Origin: Syngnathus acus
Taxonomy: Eukaryota > Chordata > Actinopteri > Syngnathiformes > Syngnathidae
Length of the DNA stretch: 64,000 bases
Assembly: GCF_901709675.1 (NCBI RefSeq)
Contig: NC_051092.1
Coordinates: 3,166,491-3,230,490 of the forward strand
Reading direction: 5' to 3'
The notes under the pieces were generated by a model. It was not told where the DNA came from and ran no database searches. It worked only from the letters and a program-made list of their open reading frames with translations. The position numbers and the translations under genes are program-made. This document shows, in pieces, positions 11,066 through 22,734 of this stretch; positions within the stretch are counted from its first letter, which is position 1, and each line of letters starts with the position of its first letter.

Positions 11066-14000
11066 TCATACTGCCGTGTTGCGTTTAAGTTCACTGGGGG
11101 AAGGGGCCACTCGGTCTCCCAGCTTTGTGAAGCTGATGGATTGGCTCGGTTTGGTAGGGCGCTCTTCCGATTCGGGGGTTCTTTGTCTGGAGGGCAGGGT
11201 GGAGCACCGGGCTTTGTCTCTTGAGCGAGGCTGCTGAGGTGGAGGGGGGCCTTTGAGAGAGAAGAGTTCGCCGGAGCTGGGGGGTTGCCGCGGGGATTCG
11301 CTCTTGGGCTCGGCTGACGGCGAAGGTCGGAGGGAGACCAGCGGCACGAGGGACGCCTGCTGATGGAATCGAGAGAGGCTGCTGGGTCTCGGCAGGCTGT
11401 AACACATCTCCGCCCCTTGGCGGCGTGAAGGCAGGGTGGAGCAGCGGGTCTTGGCCCCCGGAGGAGCGATGGGCGCAAAGAGCCTCGCGTCCGTGTGGGA
11501 GGGTGCTAATTCCGCCATGGGGCTGCTCAGTGACTGGCAGGAAGCTCTTTTGGATGGAAGTTCTTCTTTGAAGCTTGACTGTGGGATCTCTGTATCTTTG
11601 AGTGATGAGGCGTCTCCATCTGCATAAAGATGTCAACATTTACGAGAGGACACCAGTCACTTAACAACACGAGCTCTCGAACCTTTTAAAAGAGGAAAAA
11701 AAATGAAACATATTTTTAAAAGTTTTTTCTCTCACCTGCGAGGCCCAACTGAATCATGAGGGCGTCCAAATCCACAATGGAACTGTCTTCCTCACATGCA
11801 GCGTTTTCATTTATCTCCCCTTGAGGTACGCCCTTCTGTTCATCTTGCTCACCTCCGTCATTTACTTTTACTTCCTCCTCTTCATCCTCTGACCTTTCTG
11901 CTTTCTCCTCGCCTTGTTCCTCACGTCCTCGCTCTTCATCTCCCGTTCCAAGGACATCCTCAAAAGTATCGCTGGCATCTGAGTCACTATCACGAGTCCG
12001 ACTGGGCTCCTCTTCAGCTACGTCAACCTCCACCTTCACCATCTCCTCCTCCTGGACCTCTTCCACCTCCGTCTGGACCTGGTAGTGCTCTGACGGTGCC
12101 TCCACCACAATGTCAATGTTGGCAGGGACGGGGAAGACGGAGCCTTTGGTGGAGAGCGACGTAGCGTGGGCCTCCTGGTCTTGATTGAGCAGGAACTCCA
12201 TCAGCATCATGTTCTCCTTCTTCAACTGCTCCCGCAGTGACCGCGGCACGTCGGGGATCAACCAGGCCACCAGCATACTAAGGAACATGGCGAGGTTCTG
12301 AAAGGGATCAAACATTGTTGTCATTTGACTGTTACGAGTAAACTAAAAAAAAAAAAAAAAATTCACCTGGAAGAATATGACAAAGAGCAGTTTTGCAGCC
12401 AGAACAGACCAATACTGTTTCGAGAAGGTGTAAGCATCCGGTGCCCATGGTGGATCCCTGTAGTCCTTATACCTAAAAAACACAAAGTGAGATTTAGCAT
12501 GGTGTCCAGTGCATGTCTCTTTTTTTTTTTTTTTTAGTTCACTGAGCTCAAGGATTAAAAGGGAAGACTAGTAAGGTGAAGCTTTAAAGGTATCCTTGCC
12601 ACCTGCACACAGATACTGTTGTGTTGGGCGCGGTGCCCGGCGGGAAGTTGGTGACGTTGAAGTAGGAGAGGGAGTGCTCTGTGTAGCCGTTCATGGTGCC
12701 ATTGCCGCTGTAAATGTACTGGTACACCATGCGAGGCACAAACTCCGACGTGAAGGAGATGACGAACGCCTGCGGAGACAAACTAAAATCAGCCAATGAT
12801 ACCACACATGCATTTTTTATCACTTGTCCTCATTAGAGTGAAAGTAAAATCGTTTGTTACGCACTCATTTCATGCACGAGACACACACTTACATTGGTAA
12901 TGACAGAAAATTTGCTGATCCCACAGAGAATGTTGTACCATATTCCTGGAGGTGGCATGAGAAAGAAAAGAAAGGAAAAAAGGCAGTTTGTGTGCGGACG
13001 TGTGTGTGTGTGTAAAAGACACAAATGGAGTGACAGTAAAGGAAAAGAAAGTGATGAAAAAGGTTTGTGGAGTATCAGCCTTGCCGTTGTGTGTGTATGG
13101 AGTGTACCTATATCTTTACACCTAACAGCATCCGGCCGCCGGATCTCGGTCACAAATTTGGCAGCGTCAAGGCGGATCTCGATGACGTTGTTGAGCAGAG
13201 CGAAGGCGGGCGCCAGCGGGAAGGAAGCCACAAACAGAGACACAAAGCCGTACTGGATGACTGCGGACAGAACGACGGCTGATTTGAATTGTCTGCTGGT
13301 GGAGAGTGCTCATGTAGATGAGGAAAAGGCACTCACTCATTTCCATGTATTCCGGACTCACGCCCTCAAAGGGCTCCAGGGCGAAATCTTTATGGAACTG
13401 CTGTTTGGATCTCTTCTCTTCGTCTTCATCCGTCTCGTCCTCGGCGCTTCTGTGCTTGCCTTTTTGCTCCTGTATGGTTCTGTACATCTTCCTTAACTTA
13501 CTAGAAAGAACACAAAAGAAGCGGCGGTCACTTTGATGTTAGTTAGAAATGTACTGTAGGCTTTGGAGGTGGTGTACGTACGGAATGAGAACCTCAAACA
13601 CGTTATTTTGAATAAGTTGTTTTCCCAGCATGATCATGCTGAGTTGGATGCAAAGCTCGATGAGGCAGCCTGGAGGCGCACACTAGGGAGGTGGGTGGAT
13701 ACAAAAAAAAAAAGCATGTTTCAAACAATGTCACAACACACACACGAGAGGTAAAACGAGACATGAGGCCGCACCTCCTCCATGCGGTAGTCGCTAAAGA
13801 CGTAAACATAGTCTCCAGGCCGACCGGAAAACCTGAATGACAACAACACAGGGTCAGGAATAATGAGGAGGTGTGTTGGAGTGTAACGCGAAAAGACGCT
13901 CACCTGCCCTTGAAGAAGGCCACATAGAAAATAGGTGCAAAGGCGTTCATGGATTTGAGAAAGAAAGACTTGAAGATCAACCTCTCCTCAAACTCTTCCT

Positions 14001-17000
14001 GCGTTTTTGGGAGCTCTGATTGGATGAGACAAAAAGACACTGTGTATTTAAAAAAAAAAATGAAATTTGCCCTGCTAGCTTAATGCTAACACACGATGTG
14101 AATTGTATTTATTTTTTGCAGAAATGACAAAAATTAATAGTGTCACATAGCTGTGAAACTCTGCTTTAAATGTGCCTCCATGACTAGATTATACCGCCCT
14201 CTGGTGGCCAAGTGGTGACAGGTCATGATTCATACCCAGCTCAGTCAGCCACACAGCAATGGCTCCGTAGACTTCCTCCAACACCAGCACCACTAACATG
14301 TTGAGAATGATGCCCGTGGTGGTGACCGTCATCCTCACGCTGGCTTTAGCCTCGGGGTCGGGGTTCATGGACCACACGCTTAACATGCAGATGCGATACA
14401 CGGCCACCCCGAACACGGCAGAGAAAGTAACAAAAACCTAGAAACAAACACACAAGATGGTTACTGGAAATTCTTATTTAAATGAAAAGATTGTTTGAGT
14501 TCTAAAAGATATTTTATTTTTACAGGAAACACTAATACAGATGTACCAGCAGCAGCAGTGTGGACACGTTGATGAGGTAACCTGCCAAGTGATCCTCGAT
14601 ATCCAGGGACTCTGGCTCTAGCTGTGAAAAAATAAAAATGTTTATATCATCAGGATCCAATCGGGGAAAGCAAGGTCTCTGCACATCTAACATAAATTTA
14701 AAGCTGGACTTTCTGCTATTTCCCAAAGTTTACATAACAATTGCCAGCTAAATTGGTCACCACGTCTCAGTTGGCAAATATCAACAGCTAGCGTAGCATT
14801 AGCTTGCAATGTGTTTGTCAGCGATTCAATTAAACTGTGCGTGTGTGTACAGCGTAGGTTATGTTACTCCAAAAAAATATTTTGTGCTGGTTATTTTTCC
14901 AACAGAATTTTTGGGTTATCTGACATAATTGTTTGTAATATTTGATAGCCTAAAAAGAGAAAATGACGACCACATTTGCAGACTATACCATGCTGATTTG
15001 TTTAGTACACACAGTTCAGTTATGGTAACAAGAGAGCGCCACAGGATTTCCCTCACTGCATTTTGCGTGTTATGTTTTCCACCTGGCAGGTGTGTGTTTG
15101 CCAGCTAAACATGGCCTCCCTCCCGCCTTTCTGTCTCCAGCAGTAATCTGGCCTAATCTCAGGCAGGTAAGCAGCTTTGGACTCAACCATTCACAGAAGG
15201 TAGAGAGGATTGTAGGTGCCTCATCTGCGTTTCCATACATTAAAAAAAAAATTAAAATAAACATGCAGCTGTGGTTTAAAATGTAATTATTCAGCAAAGA
15301 CGATTGGAATTGTTTGCATAACAACACTTGTGGATATTAGTGCAGCAGTAGCACTGGTGAACAAATGAGATTAGGTTATCCTGATCCTAATAGGCGAGCT
15401 TTAGATCACCTAAGTGCAACAACCCTGCCCTGTCCCCCCCACTTAAACAAAAACCCTCTCCCGGCGATACCTGGTGGGAAAGCATCTGGTCCCTCTCTCC
15501 GTCCACTCCGTCCCCACTTTGAGTCAGCTGCAACACGACACACTCGATGTGATTACAAGCATTTATCGCTCTCGTAGTCATGATGATGTCATACCGCACC
15601 TTCGTTGTCCACTTGGCTTTCATTTTGGCTTTCTTCTCCTGTAACGCTTCTTCATATTCGGGCCTCAGCTCTTCCTACAATACATATCAATGTATTGCAT
15701 GACATGTTTTCTGCTCAGATGCATCCAAAATTAATTTGACTAACTTTCACAGTAAAAAAGCCCAAGATGTTAAATATATATATCAGATTTTTTTTTCTCG
15801 ACATAACCCTGGCTTTCAAACGTCTAGAGACTTGCTCACCTGGACTCGCTCCTTTGGGCAGCAAATATAAAAAAAGGACACATAAACTGATGACAGTCAA
15901 GTTTGTATTTATGTTCATCCTTTGAAATAAATTTGCCCCATTGAAGAAGGGAGCAATCCCATTAAGGCCGTTCTCGTACACGTGCATATTTACGGCTGCG
16001 TCTCAGCAGGTGTGTGTATCTGTGATCAAACCGCAGTCGACCTGCGAGCCCGTGAGGTTTAACGCTCTCAACTCGACTGGCTCGGGATTAGACATTCAGA
16101 ATGGGTGAAGGATTTAGAGGCTAAATGATCAAACTGCTGATAAAAAAGAAATGTGACAACATAAAAGAAAAAAAAAAAATGGTGGCATGTGCCTCATCTA
16201 CCTCCTCATCCTCCAAGCTGGTCAGATCCCAGGTGTGTTTTAGACACATCTGACGCCGTTTCCAGTGCTCCAGGAAGCAAGCAGCTAGAAGATGACACAC
16301 AAACATTTGTGGTCAATTTGGACCAATAAATATGGAAAAACAGAAACAGTTACCCCATAGAGACATGAAGATGGCAAAGAGAACGGTGGTTCCGTTGTCA
16401 AACAAGTAGGACGCTTTGGCCAGCGAGCACACCGAACTCAGCCGCCAATAGTCGCATACTCCGTCACACAGCGGACACATGGTGATGTTCAGGTTGTCGT
16501 CGCACGTCTCCTGACTGCAGAGCCATTTCAAAAAAATATTCATAACATTCTTGGGGTTCCATTTTTGCATAATGACTTACCTTGGCACATTGGTGTCCAC
16601 GGTGAAGATGCCGTAGAGGAAAACAATGATGCCCAGCACGGACGGAGGGATGAGGAGCTGCGTGTAAACACCCAGCCAGGCAAAGTACAACCCAATCTGC
16701 TCCCCAAAGTACTTCCTGTCCAATTAGAGGCAACATATCAAGATTTCCTTGTGTGCTTATACAAAAGAAAAAAAGGGACAGCAACCTGATCAGGTCCACA
16801 GGCTGGTATTTGTGCATGACTCCATAGTTTGCCCATTCTTCATGGAGAACCTGGTGGACCACCAAGAATGCCGCCACGTAATAAACGCAATGTTCATTGC
16901 CATGAGAAAAAGGGCTCACCTGTCTGTCATTTCGCTGATCTTTACCTCCTCTTCTGGAAAACGGGCCCTGTATTCCAAAACAAGCATCTCCATTTATCGC

Positions 17001-19847
17001 AATCAAAAACATTCATGTCAACTTAGTTCCGTTCAGGATAAAGTATGGGAGGATCCTCACGTCATGCAAAGGGAAGGCAGAGATGTAGACGCCCCGAGCC
17101 ACTAAGGACATGATGCCTGCAGGAGAGTGACAGCATTCATGACTTAAGAAATTCAAAAAGTCGCCACTTGAGGTCCTTACCGGTGGTTTGGCAGGAGTGT
17201 CTGCAGGTTGTGCGGGAAATAATCTCTGCAACCTACGTACAAACACGGTATAAGTAGGTTACGAAGCAACGTCTGTGTTTACGCTCAATGGTTCAAGTGA
17301 TGCTGTTTTGATTGTTTTTGCTCTCAAGTGGCATAATTGCGTCATGGCAGCGTGAAGTCCTCCTCAAAAAACATAAAAATACATGGAATTGAATATCTTA
17401 AATTCAGGTTTCTTCCTAATGTGGATATATATATATATATTTTTTTTAATTACCCCAAAATGGAAAAAATGTTGTTGGAATTGGACACTTGGACCAATCC
17501 AGCTCAAATACATAGTTCTCCACTTACTATTCTGCTGCGTGTCGCATTATCAAAGACATTTTCCGTCGATGTGATGTCATACCTGCAAGGAGAACATTCC
17601 GAGTCAGGCAAACCTGTCCGTTTTTTTGGCGCTTGTTCTATTTATCTTTGGTTAATGGAAAACTCAATTGCTAAAAGATCAGAGTGCTTTTTTTGTTTGT
17701 CCTCTTTGAATACAAATCCAGGTTATATCACCAATGTCGGAATGAAACTCCATTACAATTCGTGTTGACACTTACAGGTGGAGCTTATCTCTGATGAAAG
17801 GATGTTTGAGCGTCTTAAAACGGGCTTGCGTCTGCGGGTCTTGCCGGACGTCGAAATCGGGGACGTCCGGCTGGAACGGCGTGTTCATTATTGCTGCCAA
17901 AGAGTCCCACATTCCTGCGATGCCTGCCCTTTTCCGCAGCTCACATTTCTGCTCAGTTGGGGGAAAAAAAAAAAAATTACACCAGAAATATTTCTCCTCC
18001 CCTTGGAATAAGAGGTGTGTACCTTTTTGACAGCAACTTTAATCTTCTGAAGCTCGGCCTCTCGACTGAGTATTGTCCACGGGATGTGCAGCCGGATAAA
18101 GCTGATGCCGTTTGGCCTCTGCGTATACACACAGGTCTCAAAAGTCTCTTTCGCTAGTCCTAACCAAAAATATTTTCAAGTGACAGCCTTAATAGACAAT
18201 AATTTGTCCAATATGACCTTGATTGACTGTTGATGCCCCCTTTTGCGTTGAAAGCAATTATTTGTAATTATCCGAATGCACAAAGCCATAAGAGCCGAGT
18301 GGCAAGTATGCTTTAAGGACAAAGCACTTTCCCAATCTGCCTAAAAGCCACAAGTCAATAAATTGTGGCACTCCAGGGACCCAACAATTTGCAGACAAGC
18401 AACTACTATACAATTACTGCAAGAATGACCCTAAAGAGAGGCAATGTGGTGATAATAATATGTTATTAAAAGCAATAAGCTCCAGGACTGAGATGATTTA
18501 ACTGCAGCAATGATTTATGCGGCACATGTTCCACGGGAGATCACAAAAAAGTCGATCCCAAATGTTATAAATTCCCATTACACCTGCATTATGTGATAAA
18601 ATCCACAAAAGCTGCATCGAAACCTTTGACAAACTTCAGCAGCATCTGGACACAAATAATCTTGCACTCTTCAACCAGTCGACTTTCCTAAAAACAAAAA
18701 CTTGGGTCCCTGACAGATGGTCGGCAGTAACGATACACGTTTACTCGTGCAATCAAAGCGAAACTCACCCGCCGGCCATACGCCTCTCTCTCGCCAGCAC
18801 AAACACTTCTGAGTAGTGGATCACTCTCTAATAAGGCCCTATAATCTGGCCTTTGGCTTCACACTGGTGGTCAGCGCTCTTAATCCTCAACCAAAACAGC
18901 AGCTGATAACACACTCCGTCCGGCCCCCTCGCAACCGGCATACAAAACACTCGCATGCAGAATTGCGTCTAAAATAAGCAGGACGCTTATGTTGTCATAC
19001 CACGCGGACATTATGTTCTCTCTCTAACGAGGTGAACACAAGGTGGACATTTTCCAATAGATTCTTCAATACAGTGATGTAAGAGCTCGGTTTAAAATGA
19101 CATAAGTAGGTAACGCACCTCTTTATCGCGTTCGATCTGCAGTCCGGCATCAAGGAGCCCGGTTTCAAACTCATCCCTCATAAGAGCCTTCTCCTCCTCG
19201 GTCAGCTTGGAGTCCTCTACGTCTCCCGGAGCAGGTCCTCCCGCCTCTCCGGAGTCGGGGTCCATTTCCCATAAACCCGGAATGGGGATGGGAATGCTGC
19301 CGTTGGACGAGATGGAGAGGCGTCCTTTGAATGCCCGCCTTTTTTTGGATTTGTAGCACAGCACATAATCCACCTTCCTCTTGCCGTCAGCGAAAAAGAG
19401 CCCTGGACCGAGGTCGATGCCGGACTCCTACAAAAACAAACGTGAACAGAATGTATGGGTGAAAGAAATTAGTATATAGAGCAAGGGTGGGCAAAGTATG
19501 GCCTGGAGCTTTAATCCAACCTACCAAGCATTTATATGATCAAAAATCTTATGTTTGTTTTCCCATCCATTTAATAATTGCTCAAAGTATTCATAGTAAA
19601 GTTTTTCTATAATATAATTTCTTTTTTATAAGTACACAAAATGTGACCAATGTGTGGAAACCTTTTGTTCACCATAGAGAAATGAGGTCAATACCGAAGG
19701 AGCAGGCTCGTCGTTGTCAGGCAGGCCGACTGTGGGGGGGCCCCCGTTGGTGGCGTCGAGGCCAAGTCCGGTCAACGAGCGGGCCAACGAGACGAGCTTT
19801 GCAGAGTGAACGGACGACGACTCACTCATTGCTGTGACGAGGGACAT
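11066..19847 (-). CDS. ano2: anoctamin-2, calcium-activated chloride channel
   Basis: A TMEM16 channel opened by cytosolic calcium. There are 26 coding exons (first 19695-19847, 19119-19427, 18023-18136, 17776-17948; last 12367-12472, 11736-12297, 11066-11619), 3843 nt, 1280 residues. The N-terminal domain has [20 protein letters not shown]. Channel motifs follow: [53 protein letters not shown] and [17 protein letters not shown] and [16 protein letters not shown] carry acidic residues that bind calcium in TMEM16[15 protein letters not shown] and FVIFFQN precede the last helix and LIPDVPRSL. The C-tail is about 280 residues longer than in human: an acidic segment, then a Ser/Pro-rich part with a duplicated CSTLPSR motif. 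It lies next to vwf and cd9, as ANO2 does in human, which favours ano2 over ano1. Confidence 0.88.
14194..14207 (-). promoter_or_regulatory. CTCF-like motif in an ano2 intron
   Basis: On the minus strand the site reads CCACCAGAGGGCGG, matching CCASYAGRKGGCRS at all 14 positions. It lies in the intron between ano2 exons 16 and 17. This is a motif match only. Confidence 0.45.
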
Positions 19848-21161
19848 GCGGCCTTTTTCGTTTCATCCCTCTGGAAAGAAAAAGCGACTTTAAAAATCCG
19901 TTAACTGATATTTTAGAAACATCCGTCAGTAGGCTATAATGTAAAATAGTTACAAATTGTGACCACTGAAAACTGAATATAGTAGGCTACACACTTTCTG
20001 TGTCAACTATTAAGGTCCACTTCCAAGTTCTGAGGTTGATTTGACTTTCCAGTATCATGTGACTTTTTAAAAGTGACGGATAAAGAATTAAAGCCAAAGC
20101 TGTCGCTCCGATTTTTTTTTGCCCCAATTGAAGATGTAGGCTTGGATTAAACTCTGAGTGAGTGGGTGCCCTTTACAACAATCTGCTGGGGTAATTTCAT
20201 CACTGGGCTTCACTTGTTGGGATTTTTTTTTTAAGACCTTTTTGTCCTTTAATCTAGACATTCAATACGGAAAAAGGGTGTTAAACTGGGAGGAAGGAAG
20301 TACAAGTTCAGAGGCTAAAGCTATTAGCTTTGTATCAATGGTAACATCATGCCCTGAATGAATACTAGTCAACATTAACATAAACATGTATACTAAAAAC
20401 AGAAACTTGAAATAAACATCTCAACAGTTAAAAAAATGATATTAGGACAGATGCTAGCACTAACGCACAAAGATGGATGTCCTCGATTTGTGTTTTCACC
20501 TCAGATGTGCGCACTGGACACACCCATCTCCACATAAGTCAATTTAACGTATGGACACGCTAGCGCCGCTAATCCAGTTTACTGGATGTTAGGAAACAGA
20601 CTACTGAGATGTAAAGTGAGAATATGAGGTCCGAGGATGGACATTGGAGGCTGGACTGTCATCATGATGTGTGCACCATAGCACCAGCAAGGTACAGAGA
20701 CAGGAGGATCAATTAAACGCTCTAAATGGCAGAATGCACATATTCAACTTTAACAAGCTGCTTTTATCGTGCTTATGAGGAATAACAATATTTACCTGAT
20801 TTTCACATCATCAAAACGTGAGTAGGTTTATTTCGTTTGGACTCAAGGTTAAAATAATGCCTGAATAATTGATCCGATTTCCATTTCCATGGTAATAGCT
20901 CTCAAATTCTAATTCATGTTCTTTAGTGATTACCTGTGCACTAATAGAGACATTGTTATGTTGGAACAAACTCAGCAGCAGGGCACATGCGCATGTCTGT
21001 CAGGCTTACCGACCTGTAAGCTCTGCTGACAGCTCAACAACACAAATGCGGAAAGGTCAACAAACGCACCCTCATATGAAGGGGCAGAGGGTCCCGGTGT
21101 AGCCGAGGGGGCCAATCTATTAACGACGCTCCGACAGATTAAACACTGCTAATTTTAAACG

Positions 21162-21275
21162 CTATCTATCCATCTTCTGTAATATTTTCCTTACTTGGGT
21201 CACAGGTATGCTGGAGCCTAACCCAGCCAACTTTGGGTGGGAGGCGGGGTAGACCCTGGACTAGTCAGTCACCAG
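21162..21275 (+). mobile_element. dispersed fish repeat fragment (GGAGCCTAACCCAGC family)
   Basis: The stretch reads CTTGGGTCACAGGTATGCTG, then GGAGCCTAACCCAGCCAACT, then GGAGGCGGGGTAGACCCTGG and CTAGTCAGTCACCAG. These words recur in a common teleost interspersed repeat. A second, more diverged copy lies at 39655-39742. Confidence 0.55.
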
Positions 21276-22516
21276 ATATGTTTTAAACACAAAAGTATAT
21301 ACAGAACATTTCAAAACATAGTAAATCGGTGCTTCACTTTAAAATAGTTCAAGTAAAAAATAAAACTACAGAGCAACTTAAACAAGCAGTAAAATATATC
21401 AGCAAAATGACAACATTTGTATTTTTCTTTAATAAAAAAAAAAGTGATAATTGACCAATAATAAGTCAAGGGTGGACGACAACCGTGTGATTAAAGAGAT
21501 TTAAAAAATATGAGACCATAAAAGGCTGTGTGAAGACTGACTTACAGTATATATTTTGGCGATGATAATTAACGTTAATTTAATTAAATTAAACCATGAC
21601 ACTAATGTGGAAAAAGACTGGAAATGTGTTTAATTCAACAGTTGTGCGCATCCGGATGGTCAGATGGAGGGGGGGTGGGTGGTCTCGACTCACACGCACC
21701 CCGATTAAAACACAACAGTGACATAAACGGTTCCTAATTCACGAAACAATAAGTTGGAGAAAGAGTCAACTACTTTGTCCACAATTTAAACAGGCGCCAA
21801 ACATGAAACATTAAAAGTACACATGAGACGCACAACCCGAGAAGTTAAGTGCTAAATAGGCATTTTTGTTTTTTAAGGGCACAATCACAGAAAGAGACGA
21901 CTGTATACTCACTAGTGCTCGTGGACGATCAGATGGCTGCAGCGTGGATATGGAAGATAATTGTGATGATGATGATAAGAAGAAGAAGCGCGAGGTGCGC
22001 ACTGGCGTGGGCCCGAGATGGAGGACAATCCGCACGCGCTCCCGACACCCCCTGGGCTTAGCTCGGCGCGCTCACGCCAGCCCGCTAATTCCCCTTGAGT
22101 CCTAGTGACATACCGGGACATCTTGATGGCTTTAAAACGAAAGTTTGGCAGAGAAAAAGTCACAGAAAATGGATAATAACAGCAGCAACAATTCGTTCTT
22201 TTAGCTCATGCTGTCAGTGAGTTAACATAAACATTTGTAAAACTACTTACCAACGTGTAATTTTTTCAAAAGACTGATCCTCAAGAGAAACAATGACATT
22301 TTGATAAACATCTGTAATTTGTTAAATGACAGGAAATTCGATGTTCACGTAAATTGGCAGCCGGATTGTTTTTTCTTCGGTTATCAATAGATTTAAAGAC
22401 AACTTGCGCCACCTAGAGGACTATAGTGGAATCGCATAATCAGTGTCATATCAACACAGGAAGCAGTGCAGCAAAGAGAGACAATGAAATAAATTTAGGA
22501 ATATAGCATATCGGTA

Positions 22517-22522
22517 TTTATT
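22517..22522 (-). terminator. vwf: poly(A) signal of vwf
   Basis: Minus-strand AATAAA about 215 bp beyond the vwf stop codon. Confidence 0.6.
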
Positions 22523-22734
22523 GTAAACTTAGGTTATTGCTTCTGATAGTGTTTCGGCCAGCAGAGGCCTTGCTGGCCCCCGCTGTCGTACTGATACAGT
22601 GCTTTTTACTTGTACAGCCTACACAAAACAGAATGAAAACTTTTTTGTTGTAAATGGTGTGTGGTTGAATACGGGTGGATACATTTGTCTTGGATATAGA
22701 CAAGCAAAGGATCAGAGCCAACTTCTGGTGGCTT

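Larger units (their letters stand above)
19848..22734. other. ano2 5' region and vwf 3' flank, with a probable ano2 5' noncoding exon
   Basis: The ano2 start exon is preceded by an acceptor at 19871-19872, so at least one noncoding exon lies upstream. A good candidate ends at 21913 on the minus strand, followed by donor GTGAGTATAC. It is GC-rich and reaches back to about 22150; its short open frame closes at the junction, so it looks like 5' UTR. The rest is AT-rich with one dispersed repeat (21162-21275). The vwf poly(A) signal is at 22517-22522. Confidence 0.45.

Noticed and set aside
12894-13496. 200-codon open frame on the plus strand
   Set aside because: It overlaps ano2 exons antisense and spans their introns; no start context or homology.
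21912-22163. MSRYVT... open frame as a possible ano2 N-terminus
   Set aside because: The frame closes at its splice junction with the next exon, so I treat it as a 5' noncoding exon.
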